A stretch of 32,522 bases of DNA from an uncultured Oribacterium sp. (GCA_900770445.1 CAAGKO010000086.1:1-32522), one strand, 5' to 3'. Positions 22,307 to 30,611 are shown, counted from the first letter of the stretch. The notes: generated by a model from the letters alone, not told the origin. Translations and numbers: made by a program.

Positions 22307-23797
22307 ATGGCAAGAGCAAAGGTAGTGCACATCAGCCCGGAGGACAATGTCGTCGTGGCCATCGCTCCGATCGCGAAGGGGGATGAAATCAAGGTCGATG
22401 ACATCGACCTCATCGCAGCGGAGGACATCCCACAGGGACATAAGGTGGCCGTTGCGCCGATCGCGGCAGAGGGCCAGGTCATCAAGTACGGCGTTTCGAT
22501 CGGTCACACCACCGAGGATGTGAAGCCAGGTCAGTGGGTGCATACCCACGATATGAAGACGAATCTGTCCGGCGAGGTGGAGTATACCTACGAGCCGGCG
22601 GTGCCGGAGAAGAAGACCATGCCGGTCGAGACCTTCGAGGGCTTCGTGCGTCCAGATGGCAAGGTCGGCACGCGAAATGAAATCTGGATCATCCCGACGG
22701 TCGGCTGTGTCAATGATGTGGCGAAGCATCTCGTGGAGATGAATCAGGACATCGTGCAGGGCAGCATCGAGGGCCTCTATACCTATACGCATCCGTTCGG
22801 CTGCTCCCAGACCGGTCATGATCATGCGACCACCCGTAAGCTGCTCGCAGATCTCGTACGTCATCCGAATGCAGGCGCTGTGCTGGTGCTTTCCCTCGGC
22901 TGCGAGAATCTGACCCACGAGCAGTTCCTCGAGGAGCTCGGTGCGTACGATCCGAATCGTGTGAAGTTCCTGACCTGCCAGGACGTCGAGGATGAGTTCG
23001 AGACCGGATCGAAGCTGCTCCATGAGCTCGCAGCGTATGCCGGTCAGTTCAAGCGTGAGACGGTCGGTCTCGATAAGCTGGTACTCGGCATGAAGTGCGG
23101 CGGCTCCGATGGTCTGTCCGGCATCACGGCGAACCCGACCGTCGGCCGCGTATCTGATATGATCGTGGCGCAGGGCGGTACCTCCATCCTCACCGAGGTT
23201 CCGGAGATGTTCGGTGCCGAGAGCATGCTGATGGGCAGATGCGTGAATCAGGAAATCTTTGACAAGGCAGCACACATGCTGAACGGCTTCAAGGATTACT
23301 TCATCAGCCACAACGAGGTGGTCTATGATAACCCGTCCCCTGGAAACAAGCAGGGCGGTATCACGACCCTCGAGGATAAGTCCTGCGGCTGTGTACAGAA
23401 GGGCGGCAAGGCGGCGATTTCCGACGTCCTCGCCTATGCAGAGCCGGTACATACGAAGGGCCTGAACCTCCTCTATGGACCGGGCAACGACCTCGTATCC
23501 AGCACGAACCTGACCGCTGCCGGCTGCACGGTGATTCTCTTCACCACCGGCCGTGGCACACCGTTCGGCGCACCGGCACCGGTTGCGAAGATCGCGACCA
23601 ACGATCACCTCGCCGAGCGCAAGGTGAACTGGATCGACTTCAACGCCGGTCCGGTGGCTTCCCAGGGTGAGTCCGTCGATGACGCCGGTCGTCGTCTCCT
23701 CGATCTCGTGAAGGAAATCGCGTCCGGTAAGAAGACGAAGGCAGAGCAGAACGGCTTCCGTGAGATCTCCATCTTCAAGGATGGCGTCGTGCTGTAA
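22307..23797 (+). CDS. uxaA: altronate dehydratase
   Basis: Dehydrates D-altronate to 2-keto-3-deoxygluconate, the step after UxaB. The N-terminal SAF-like domain (about 1-95) shows IAPIAKGDEIKVDDIDLIAAEDIPQGHKVAV and GVSIGHTTEDVKPGQWVHTHDMK. The C-terminal catalytic GARLD domain begins near 105 with GFVRPDGKVGTRNEIWIIPTVGC and includes HPFGCSQTGHDHATTRKLL, SLGCEN, MKCGGSDGLSGITANPTVG and EDKSCGCVQKGG. The Cys and His residues in these motifs are expected iron ligands. At 496 residues it is full length. AGGAGG stands eight bases before the ATG. A dense block of hairpins follows the stop. Confidence 0.95.
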   Translation: MARAKVVHISPEDNVVVAIAPIAKGDEIKVDDIDLIAAEDIPQGHKVAVAPIAAEGQVIKYGVSIGHTTEDVKPGQWVHTHDMKTNLSGEVEYTYEPAVPEKKTMPVETFEGFVRPDGKVGTRNEIWIIPTVGCVNDVAKHLVEMNQDIVQGSIEGLYTYTHPFGCSQTGHDHATTRKLLADLVRHPNAGAVLVLSLGCENLTHEQFLEELGAYDPNRVKFLTCQDVEDEFETGSKLLHELAAYAGQFKRETVGLDKLVLGMKCGGSDGLSGITANPTVGRVSDMIVAQGGTSILTEVPEMFGAESMLMGRCVNQEIFDKAAHMLNGFKDYFISHNEVVYDNPSPGNKQGGITTLEDKSCGCVQKGGKAAISDVLAYAEPVHTKGLNLLYGPGNDLVSSTNLTAAGCTVILFTTGRGTPFGAPAPVAKIATNDHLAERKVNWIDFNAGPVASQGESVDDAGRRLLDLVKEIASGKKTKAEQNGFREISIFKDGVVL

Positions 23798-23802
23798 TTT
23801 AT

Positions 23803-24034
23803 ATCCATGAGAGGGCCGCGCGAAGCGCGGAGAGGCGCATGGATGCCCCCGGGCGGCGAGATATAGCTCCTAAGGATCGCTGACATGCGAAGCATGTTAG
23901 AGGTTCCCTTAGGAGGCCTTAGCGGCGAGCGTATTCAGAGCTTTGCGTAGCAAAGCTACTTAACCCGTTTTGCCGCGGCGGCGGCAAAATCAAACGACGA
24001 TGCCCGCGCCGTAGGCGCATCTGATGGCATCGTC
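23803..24034. other. hairpin-packed block, candidate structured RNA
   Basis: No gene lies between 23798 and 24098. Instead six stems are packed into 232 bases: ATCCATG/CATGGAT (23803-23809/23838-23844) enclosing CCGCGC-GAA-GCGCGG (23816-23830); CTCCTAAGG/CCTTAGGAG (23867-23875/23907-23915) enclosing CTGACATGC-GAA-GCATGTTAG (23880-23900); AGCTTTGC-GTA-GCAAAGCT (23939-23957); TTTTGCCGC-GGCG-GCGGCAAAA (23968-23989); GACGATGCC/GGCATCGTC (23996-24004/24026-24034) enclosing GCGCC-GTA-GGCGC (24006-24018). The octamer GCGGCGAG occurs twice. It matches no RNA family I can name. A terminator follows at 24058. Confidence 0.6.
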
Positions 24035-24057
24035 TCCTTGTAGCAGTTCATATATGG

Positions 24058-24096
24058 AAAAACCGCTGACAAAGACAGAAGTCGTCAGCGGTTTTT
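24058..24096. terminator. bidirectional terminator between uxaA and the minus-strand membrane-protein gene
   Basis: AAAAACCGCTGAC and GTCAGCGGTTTTT form a 13-bp stem with T-runs on both strands. On the minus strand it begins 2 bases after the stop of the gene at 24099; on the plus strand it would close a transcript coming through uxaA and the hairpin block. Confidence 0.88.
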
Positions 24097-24098
24097 AT

Positions 24099-24701
24099 TC
24101 AGATGATGCCGCGCTTCCGTGTATGCTGTATGATTTCTTCGATCTCAGCGGCGATCGCCTCGTCATAGCCCTCGAAGCCACGATAGCGGGCGACAGCGGA
24201 GAGCACTTGCTGCTTCACCTGCGGATGCAGGGCACCGCCTCTCAGGCCCTTTACGGCGTCCAGCAGGTCCTGCATCTGCGCGGTCGTCGGCTGCAACGCC
24301 GCCACTTGTGCAAAGGCGCGTACCATGCCATCCGGACGCAGCGCGGACATGCCGGTCACCATGAACAGTGCGCCACCGAGCATCACCACCGCGGCCAGAA
24401 TCATCAGCGGATTATTCTGCTGCTGCAGCATGAGAAGCGTGGCAAGACCGAGTACGCAGCCGCCCACACCAAGCAGTGCAAACTTCCGCGCATTCTTCCG
24501 ATAGGTTCCCAGCGCCGATTCTCCCGCCTGCACCGGTGGCTTCGGCGTCGGAGCGTTCGCCGCCTCCGCTTCATTCACCACGGTGCCCTCCGCAGTTTCT
24601 GCGCGGTCTTCCGTCGTTTCACCGGAGACAGGATCGTCTGGACCCCCCACCTGATTCCGCGCCATAAGTTCATTTACTTCATTTAATTTATGCTGATCCA
24701 T
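24099..24701 (-). CDS. small two-segment membrane protein of unknown function
   Basis: The family is not recognised. It has 200 residues. The first 75 are acidic and polar (DDPVSGETTEDRAETAEGTV) and probably disordered. Two adjacent hydrophobic segments follow at about 80-97 (FALLGVGGCVLGLATLLML) and 104-122 (MILAAVVMLGGALFMVTGM). A helical C-terminal part with RYRGFEGYDEAIAAEIEEIIQHTRKRGII ends the protein. ATG 24701 is preferred over an upstream ATG because AAGGAG stands about ten bases before it. It is a single gene between its own terminator and a long AT-rich upstream region. Confidence 0.72.
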   Translation of the reverse strand: MDQHKLNEVNELMARNQVGGPDDPVSGETTEDRAETAEGTVVNEAEAANAPTPKPPVQAGESALGTYRKNARKFALLGVGGCVLGLATLLMLQQQNNPLMILAAVVMLGGALFMVTGMSALRPDGMVRAFAQVAALQPTTAQMQDLLDAVKGLRGGALHPQVKQQVLSAVARYRGFEGYDEAIAAEIEEIIQHTRKRGII

Positions 24702-25038
24702 ACTGGAAATCTCCTTTTTCATCATTCGTAAATTTTACCTTTTCTTTCTTTGATTCTCAAGTGCATAGCAGAATTATACGTAAAAGTAAAAGTGCACTAT
24801 AAATAACAGCTGAACAGTTTTAAAACGTGTGGTATCGGATTTTATGGGCAGGTAATCGGACTTTTCAGACAACTGATATATCAGTTGAGCACTGAAAAAG
24901 TGACGGAATTCCGCCGTTTTAGTGTAATTACCGAAAAAATTCACAGTAATTTTACATAGTGACAAAACTGTAATATTTTTTCGTTATTATGCTGAAGTAG
25001 GGCGCGCGTAACTGCGCAAATTTTAGTCTATTTCGTCG
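24702..25038. other. AT-rich gene-free region
   Basis: A small minus-strand frame here (24774-24965) has no ribosome site and unusual composition, so it is not called a gene. The notable content is an 18-bp perfect palindrome with longer arms (24861-24900). A minus-strand TATAAT (24773-24778) is a possible -10 for the gene ending at 24099, without a good -35. Confidence 0.5.
24861..24900. repeat. 18-bp perfect palindrome in an extended inverted repeat
   Basis: CAACTGATATATCAGTTG (24870-24887) is perfectly symmetric and is enclosed by CTTTTCAG (24861-24868) and CTGAAAAAG (24892-24900). It lies midway between divergent genes. It could be an operator for a dimeric regulator or a cruciform/terminator-like hairpin. 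Confidence 0.55.
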
Positions 25039-25068
25039 ATGACAAGATCGCTTTTTCGATGGTATCAT
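25039..25068 (+). promoter_or_regulatory. promoter of the HPr-like gene
   Basis: ATGACA (25039-25044), an 18-base spacer and TATCAT (25063-25068) preceded by TGG, an extended -10. It stands 70 bases before the start codon. Confidence 0.45.
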
Positions 25069-25137
25069 CCCGGAAAACAGAGATGTATTCCGAGAGGTTT
25101 TCACTGTTTTACTCTCACGTTATTGCAGGAGGAAATT

Positions 25138-25368
25138 ATGAGCACATTAAACATTATGTTACAGGATCGCGACGCGGTTACGGAGTTCGTGGCTGCAACG
25201 ACCAGCATGCCGTTTGATATGGATCTCGTACAGGGCTCTCGCGTTGTTGATGCAAAATCACTTCTTGGTATTTTATATATGGGTCTTGGCAAGGTTCTCA
25301 ATCTGAAGCTCGATACCGAGCATCTGCCGGCAGCGAAGCAGACCCTTCACAAGTTCATCGTTGAGTAA
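25138..25368 (+). CDS. HPr-like protein lacking the phosphocarrier histidine
   Basis: A 76-residue protein with the HPr fold pattern: a short strand, a helix, then LVQGSRVVDAKSLLGILYMGLGKVLNLKL. The region VVDAKSLLGIL corresponds to the Ser46 regulatory site of HPr, with serine at about position 41. The N-terminal active site (GLHARPA in true HPr) is replaced by DRDAVTEFVA, so there is no His15 and PTS phosphotransfer is not possible. This is the pattern of Crh-like proteins, which serve regulation rather than transport. A role in catabolite control would be inference. AGGAGG stands before the ATG. The next gene overlaps its end. Confidence 0.82.
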   Translation: MSTLNIMLQDRDAVTEFVAATTSMPFDMDLVQGSRVVDAKSLLGILYMGLGKVLNLKLDTEHLPAAKQTLHKFIVE

Positions 25369-25954
25369 GGTGTCACAGGGGCATACAGTCGAGCAGAACG
25401 ATTCCGTTCGCATCGAGCGGAGTCGGCGCCGGTCGATCGTGTTGTCGGTGAACAGTAAGGCCGAGGTCATCCTCAAGGTGCCTTACCGGACGACGAACGC
25501 AGAAATCAATCGCATACTCTCAGAACGGCAGGACTGGATCCGTACCCACGTGGCACGGGTCCGGTCTGCGCGTGCATCTGCCGATACACTGGCCGTGCTG
25601 ACGGACGAGGAGCTTCGGCGGCTCAGTCATCAAGCGGCGCAGTACATCCCGCCGCGTGTGGCGATGTACGCAAAGCGCATCGGTGTCTCCTATGGACGCA
25701 TCACGATCCGGCATCAGCGGACCCGATGGGGAAGCTGCAGCACGAAGGGGAATCTCAATTTCAACTGTCTCCTCATGCTGACGCCGCCGGAGGTCATCGA
25801 CTATGTTATCGTGCATGAGCTCTGCCACCGGAAGGAAATGAACCATTCCGCGCGCTTCTGGGCGCTGGTGGCATCGATTCTTCCGGACTATACAGAGCAG
25901 AAGCGCTGGCTGCGGGAGCACGGCGGGGTCATCATCGGACGGCTGGAAGCATAA
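25361..25954 (+). CDS. YgjP/SprT-like zinc metallopeptidase (DUF45 type)
   Basis: A 197-residue protein of the YgjP (WLM/M48-like) family. The zinc motif is HELCHRKEMNHSARFW, with two histidines and the metal-polarising glutamate in HELCH and a third histidine in NHS. The preceding TRWGSCSTKGNLNFNCLLMLTPPEVIDYVIVHELCH is the family signature. The natural substrate is unknown. The start is uncertain: TTG 25361 overlaps the HPr-like stop by eight bases and GTG 25370 follows it by one base; both lack a strong ribosome site, so coupled translation is likely. A perfect bidirectional terminator follows. Confidence 0.85.
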   Translation: MSKVSQGHTVEQNDSVRIERSRRRSIVLSVNSKAEVILKVPYRTTNAEINRILSERQDWIRTHVARVRSARASADTLAVLTDEELRRLSHQAAQYIPPRVAMYAKRIGVSYGRITIRHQRTRWGSCSTKGNLNFNCLLMLTPPEVIDYVIVHELCHRKEMNHSARFWALVASILPDYTEQKRWLREHGGVIIGRLEA

Positions 25955-25970
25955 GTGAAAATAAATAATA

Positions 25971-26002
25971 AAAAACCAGGGCGGCGTTCCGCCCTGGTTT
26001 TT
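25971..26002. terminator. bidirectional terminator between convergent genes
   Basis: AAAAACCAGGGCGG and CCGCCCTGGTTTTT form a perfect 14-bp stem with loop CGTT and T-runs on both strands. It serves the metallopeptidase gene (plus) and dacF (minus). The dacF stop codon TAA lies at the edge of its stem. Confidence 0.92.
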
Positions 26003-27740
26003 ATTTGCGTTTCCGGCGTCCGGTGCGGCTGTTCAGCATCATATCACGGCGGGCCTTCTGCTCTCGTGTGAGGTCCTTCGTATGCTTCAGCATACGCTTC
26101 CGGCGCCGTGAGCGGAGAAACTCTTCCCGGCGCTCCAGAAGATAGTAGATGCCGAAGACGAATCCCGCGATGAGGGCGATGACGGTCAGAATGAAGAGGA
26201 CACGCTGGATCGGCTTCGGAAGCTCGATCCGGCCCTTCTCCCGGTTCAGAACGATCGGTGCATGGTTTGCACTACTTTCCTGCGGTAGCTGACCGGCGAC
26301 CTTCGGCTTCGAATCGCCGTCTGTTTTCTCGCTGAGATGAATCGTTTCCGGTACAGTTTCCTGCACCTTTGCTTCCATCACAGCGGCATCCTGAGAGGCC
26401 GCGGCCCTCGCTTCACTGTCATCCGTGAGTCGGATATAGGCCTGCCCGATGCTTCTGTCATCCATGCTGTAGTCCACCCGGGCGAAGGAACCGTCGGCTT
26501 TTTCCTTATCGGAAAGATCATAGCTCATCGAACGGCAGACGCTGTCGAAGCTTTCGTTCTTCGGGAGTGTCACATGGTTGGATGCATCGATGGTGAAATC
26601 CAGGGTATTCACGAGCTGGATGTCGTCCACCTTCAGATTCGAGGCGAGCTGATTATAGCTCTCATCGGCGGTGCCGACCTCGAGGGACTGGAAGCTGTCA
26701 TAGCCGAAATTGAAGAGATTCCGTGTGTCCCGGTACTGAGAGTTGTGTCCGTTCAGGATGACACAGATCAGCGTCATACCGTCGCGTTCACAGGCTGTCA
26801 CCAGGGTGTTACCGGCGAGGGTCGTGTAGCCTGTCTTGCCGGCGAACACACCCGGATAGTAATCCGAGAAGGAACGTCGCATCATATGGTGGTGGGCGTA
26901 GATCGTGTTTTCCGGTGCATTCGCATCCGGATACTTGCTGATCGGCGCATGGGTGTATACCTGCGTCGCATCGATGGAGCGGAAGGTATCATTTTTAATC
27001 GCGTACTGCATGATCTTCGCATAATCCGCTGCACAGGTATAGTGCTCGGGATTATTGAGGCCCGACGGGTTCGCAAAATGTGAGTTCACACAGCCGAGCT
27101 CCGCTGCCTTCTGGTTCATAAGCTCCGCAAATTTCTCATTGGAGCCTGCGATGTACTCCGCGAGGGCGTTTGCACAGTCATTCGCCGACTGGAGCAGTAA
27201 CCCGTAGAGGCAGTCGCGTACCGAGAGCTTATCGCCCGCCACGGCACCGATGATCGTCGAGTTCTGTTCGAGATTTGTGTTCACTGCAGCGTAGGAGAAG
27301 GTGACCTTGTCTTCGAGATTCGTACAGTTCTCGAGGACGATGATGGCGGTCAGCACCTTCGTGATCGAAGCCGGGTAGTAGGCGGTCGTCGCGTTCTTTT
27401 CATACAGAACGGCACCGGAATCGGCATCGATGAGGATCGCACCCTCGGATTCCACCGCGAAGTCCGGTGTCGGCCAGGTCGCGGCATACGCCGTGAGTGG
27501 TGCGAATCCGCTCGCAGACAGGGCGGTGCCGAGTAGTGATGTCATCGATCGTCCGGCATCCGTGAGGACGTTTCCGGACGACGACATTGCCCTGGAATGT
27601 GTCACGCTGCCGATGCCGGTGCGGATGGTGTCGGATGATGGCATCACGCCGGATAGCAGTGAGAGTGCGCTCAGCGTCAGGAGACTGCGTCGGACGAAGC
27701 GCGACAGATGTTTCGTTTGTTTCTTATCCTTATCCTTCAT
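26001..27740 (-). CDS. dacF: D-alanyl-D-alanine carboxypeptidase (PBP5/DacF type)
   Basis: A penicillin-binding protein that trims the terminal D-Ala from peptidoglycan stem peptides. The active-site motifs are SITK (S125-K128), SAN (185-187) and KTG (302-304, AGKTGYTTLAGN). An N-terminal hydrophobic segment (LLTLSALSLLSGV, 20-32) after KRFVRRS is a signal or anchor. Residues 35-85 are a Ser/Thr/Ala-rich linker. A PBP5-like C-terminal domain follows, then a second hydrophobic segment (VLFILTVIALIAGFVFGIYYLL, about 520-541) and a very basic tail. It has 579 residues, longer than typical DacF (about 390-440) because of the linker and tail. Its start overlaps the kinase end by 11 bases. Confidence 0.92.
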   Translation of the reverse strand: MKDKDKKQTKHLSRFVRRSLLTLSALSLLSGVMPSSDTIRTGIGSVTHSRAMSSSGNVLTDAGRSMTSLLGTALSASGFAPLTAYAATWPTPDFAVESEGAILIDADSGAVLYEKNATTAYYPASITKVLTAIIVLENCTNLEDKVTFSYAAVNTNLEQNSTIIGAVAGDKLSVRDCLYGLLLQSANDCANALAEYIAGSNEKFAELMNQKAAELGCVNSHFANPSGLNNPEHYTCAADYAKIMQYAIKNDTFRSIDATQVYTHAPISKYPDANAPENTIYAHHHMMRRSFSDYYPGVFAGKTGYTTLAGNTLVTACERDGMTLICVILNGHNSQYRDTRNLFNFGYDSFQSLEVGTADESYNQLASNLKVDDIQLVNTLDFTIDASNHVTLPKNESFDSVCRSMSYDLSDKEKADGSFARVDYSMDDRSIGQAYIRLTDDSEARAAASQDAAVMEAKVQETVPETIHLSEKTDGDSKPKVAGQLPQESSANHAPIVLNREKGRIELPKPIQRVLFILTVIALIAGFVFGIYYLLERREEFLRSRRRKRMLKHTKDLTREQKARRDMMLNSRTGRRKRK

Positions 27741-29904
27741 TTGTATCCCTGGCAGCTGTCTTCAGTACGATCGCGGCCTTATACAAGTCGCCATCGATGG
27801 AAATGACGAGCTCGCCATCCATTAATTTCGTGAGGCTCTTCGCGATCGAGAGACCGAGGCCCGAGCCCTCTGTGGTCCGGCTGACATCACCGCGTACGAA
27901 ACGCTCGGTGAGCTCCTCCGGGGAGATATTCAGCGGACGAGAGGAGATGTTTTTGATCGTGCAGGCAGCGGTGCCCGTCTCCGGGTCCTCGGTGACATCC
28001 ACGTAGACACGGGAGCCACGAAGCGCATACTTGCAGCAGTTGTTCAGCAGGTTCTCGATGACACGCCAGAGGTGGCGGCCATCGGCACGGATCATGACCG
28101 GATGCTCCGGATAGCGGAGGATCATCTCGAGCTTCGCAGCCGAGGTCTTGTCCTCGAACTCACCGAGCGCCTGCTCGACGATCTCCGTGTAGTTGATATC
28201 GGAGAAGTCGATCTTGACGTTACCGGAGCTTGCCTTGCTGGCTTCGACGAGATCCTCGGTCAGGGTTTTCAGTCGCGAGGACTTCTGGTCGAGGACCTTC
28301 AGGTACTCCTGTACGTTCGGGTTGTCGATATTTTCCCGCTTCAGGAGATCGACGTAGCTGATGATGGAGGTCAGCGGCGTCTTCAGGTCATGGGAGACGT
28401 TCGTGATGAGGTCTGCCTTCAGACGTTCCGCTTTCACCTGCTCATCCACGGCCTGACTGAGACCGGTGGCGATCCGCCAGGCATAACAGTCGATCGCGAG
28501 GATGATAATCACGATACCGAGTGCCGACAGGAAGGCCCGCAGGCTCTGCGCCTGGAAAAAGTGGACGAAGAGGGTCGCAACCATGCCGACAGCCAGCAGA
28601 TTCGGCAGCACGAAGAGCACATAGGTAAATATCTTCGGGGAGGTCTTCTCGGCCGCATGGATATAATGCTCGATGAGACCTGCGATACCCTTCAGCAGCG
28701 AATCGGACCAGAGACATCCTGCCTTAAAGCTGCGCACGATCGAGAGCGTCAGCGGGATCGCTGCGAAGTAATCCGCGAGGAAGCGGATGCAGTTCTCCCA
28801 GAAGCTCCAGTTATCGATGACGCCGAGGATGTTTTCGAGCGAGCTCAGAAATACCGGCGTCACGAGGAAGGCGATCAGTCCCCAGAGGGCACCGATCAGC
28901 ATCCGAAGCTCGACCGGCAGATGATCAAAGGAAAAAAGATGCGTCTTTCGGTCGCTTTTTTCTGCTCCATGACCGGTCCAGGCGATGAGGAGCACGAGAC
29001 TCACGATGAAGCAGAGACTCGAAATGACCAGCAGTGTCAGACCGATGATGCTGTTTTCTCGGCGCTCATTATACTCCTGTGAAGCCGCTGCGAAGGCATC
29101 TTTCACCGGAAAGCTGGTGTCGATACCTGTGGAAAAACGGTACTGACTGTTGCTGCCGAACGGACTTCTCGCCTGCAGGAGCACGATGAGATCCTGCGGG
29201 AGATCGTGGTAGTTGTAGCTGACTGCGAGAGAACTCGAATCTGTGTAGGCATACTTCGGAAGGCTGCGGATCTCGTCCTCGCTCAGAGAAGGGGCGTTGG
29301 TATAGACGCGGCTTTCCTGATCCTTCTGGTAGCTGACATTGAAATAGAAGTTCGTACGCGCAGGATCAAATTCGCTTTTGACGGCATAGTAGCGTGCCAG
29401 ATAGCTGAGTGCTTCCTTCGTCAGTGTGCCGAGGGACATCTGACCATCGGTCGGGTTCTGCTGCTTGTAGTTCGGCATATACGCCCGGTACTGCACGATG
29501 ATCTGATGCTTCAGCTCATCCATCTCCTTCGAGATGGTCGCAGGACCATCTTCCCGGAGCTGGTTTTTCGTATCGAAGTAGTAGCCCATGGAACGCCCGT
29601 ACTGGATGAGATAATCCAGGGAATAGGAAACGTTCTGACCATTGACGTCGGCCTGTGCGATGATCTGGTTCAGATTCAGCTTACCGTCCTCCTCGAAGAT
29701 ATCCGTGAGCTGGATATAGTCGAAGACATCCGTCATGGTCTGCTGGGCCCGGTTTTCGAAGGCACCGCTCTCGATATAGTCCGGCTGCGACACATACTCG
29801 AGTGCATTCCCGCCCGCTGCACCGAAGGTGAGGATGCCGATGCTCACAAGCACCATCAGGATGGCGATGGCGTTCACGATCGCGCTGATTATTTTTTTGG
29901 TCAT
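27730..29904 (-). CDS. multi-pass membrane sensor histidine kinase
   Basis: A 724-residue kinase. A membrane segment near 10-30 is followed by a large outside domain (about 31-290). Then come four to five hydrophobic segments: NSIIGLTLLVISSLCFIVSL, MLIGALWGLIAFLVTPVFL, FLADYFAAIPLTLSIV, YVLFVLPNLLAVGMVATLF and FLSALGIVIIILAIDCYAW. The dimerisation box is NVSHDLKTPLTSIISYVDLL with the phospho-acceptor His505; N box VIENLLNNCCKYAL; final G box GSGLGLSIAKSLTKLMDGEL. The usual DxGxG box is degenerate (ISSRPLNISPEELTERFVRG), as in a known Clostridia subgroup. It starts one base into the regulator stop and overlaps dacF, so all three are coupled. The signal is unknown; cell-wall stress is inferred. 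Confidence 0.9.
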   Translation of the reverse strand: MTKKIISAIVNAIAILMVLVSIGILTFGAAGGNALEYVSQPDYIESGAFENRAQQTMTDVFDYIQLTDIFEEDGKLNLNQIIAQADVNGQNVSYSLDYLIQYGRSMGYYFDTKNQLREDGPATISKEMDELKHQIIVQYRAYMPNYKQQNPTDGQMSLGTLTKEALSYLARYYAVKSEFDPARTNFYFNVSYQKDQESRVYTNAPSLSEDEIRSLPKYAYTDSSSLAVSYNYHDLPQDLIVLLQARSPFGSNSQYRFSTGIDTSFPVKDAFAAASQEYNERRENSIIGLTLLVISSLCFIVSLVLLIAWTGHGAEKSDRKTHLFSFDHLPVELRMLIGALWGLIAFLVTPVFLSSLENILGVIDNWSFWENCIRFLADYFAAIPLTLSIVRSFKAGCLWSDSLLKGIAGLIEHYIHAAEKTSPKIFTYVLFVLPNLLAVGMVATLFVHFFQAQSLRAFLSALGIVIIILAIDCYAWRIATGLSQAVDEQVKAERLKADLITNVSHDLKTPLTSIISYVDLLKRENIDNPNVQEYLKVLDQKSSRLKTLTEDLVEASKASSGNVKIDFSDINYTEIVEQALGEFEDKTSAAKLEMILRYPEHPVMIRADGRHLWRVIENLLNNCCKYALRGSRVYVDVTEDPETGTAACTIKNISSRPLNISPEELTERFVRGDVSRTTEGSGLGLSIAKSLTKLMDGELVISIDGDLYKAAIVLKTAARDTNEG

Positions 29905-30611
29905 TACTTCTCGCCGTCCTGCTTCTCGATTTTATAACCGACACCCCAGACGACCTTGAGATAGCGTGGTTCACGCGGATTGATCTCGATCTTCTCACGG
30001 ATATGACGGATATGCACTGCGACGGTGTTATCCGCACCGATCGCCTGCTCGTTCCAGATCGAGGTATAGATGTCGTCGATGGAGAACACCTTGCCGGCGT
30101 TCTTTACAAGCAGCAGCAGGATATTGTACTCGATCGGGGTCAGCTTGATCGGATTACCATCGACGGTGACCTCCTTCGTGTCATCATTCATGACGAGACC
30201 ACCACAGGCATAGATATTTTCGCTCGTGGTCTCACCCATGTTGCCGAGCTGCGTGTAGCGACGTAGCTGGGACTTCACGCGGGCCACCAGCTCGAGTGGG
30301 TTATATGGCTTCGTGAGATAGTCATCGGCGCCGACATTGAGCCCGAGGATCTTATCGTTATCCTCGCCCTTCGCGGAGAGCATGATGATCGGAATCGAAC
30401 TCGTCTCACGTACCTTCAGTACGGTGTGTACACCATCGAGTCCCGGCATCATCACATCGACGATCAGAAGATCGACTTTATTCTTCTCCATGATGTCCAG
30501 TACATCATAGCCATCATAGGCTTTTAGAACATGAAAGCCCTCGCCGGTCAGGTAGATGGAAATCGCCTCGACGATCTGCTTATCGTCATCGCATACCAGA
30601 ATTGTCTGCAT
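29904..30611 (-). CDS. OmpR/PhoB-family response regulator
   Basis: A 235-residue regulator. The receiver domain has the acidic pocket CDDD (8-10), the phospho-acceptor Asp52 in LLIVDVMMPGLDG, the Thr/Ser switch in MLSAKG and the lysine in LTKPYNPLEL. The C-terminal winged helix shows GNPIKLTPIEYNILLLLVKNAGKVFSIDDIYTSIWNEQ and AVHIRHIREKIEINPREPRYLKVVWGVGYKIE. GGAGG stands eight bases before ATG 30611. It leads the regulator-kinase-dacF operon, so dacF is a likely target of its own regulation. This organisation recalls VanR/VanS-like systems that control D,D-peptidases, but no van ligase is in view. Confidence 0.94.
   Translation of the reverse strand: MQTILVCDDDKQIVEAISIYLTGEGFHVLKAYDGYDVLDIMEKNKVDLLIVDVMMPGLDGVHTVLKVRETSSIPIIMLSAKGEDNDKILGLNVGADDYLTKPYNPLELVARVKSQLRRYTQLGNMGETTSENIYACGGLVMNDDTKEVTVDGNPIKLTPIEYNILLLLVKNAGKVFSIDDIYTSIWNEQAIGADNTVAVHIRHIREKIEINPREPRYLKVVWGVGYKIEKQDGEK

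Noticed and set aside
23803..24034. tmRNA, RNase P RNA, 6S RNA or group II intron
   Set aside because: No terminal CCA or tRNA-like ends, no conserved RNase P boxes, no single long 6S-type hairpin and no domain V sequence were found.
24774..24965. 63-codon minus-strand frame in an AT-rich spacer
   Set aside because: No ribosome site, composition rich in Phe/Tyr/Lys as expected from AT-rich non-coding DNA, and it runs across the 18-bp palindrome.
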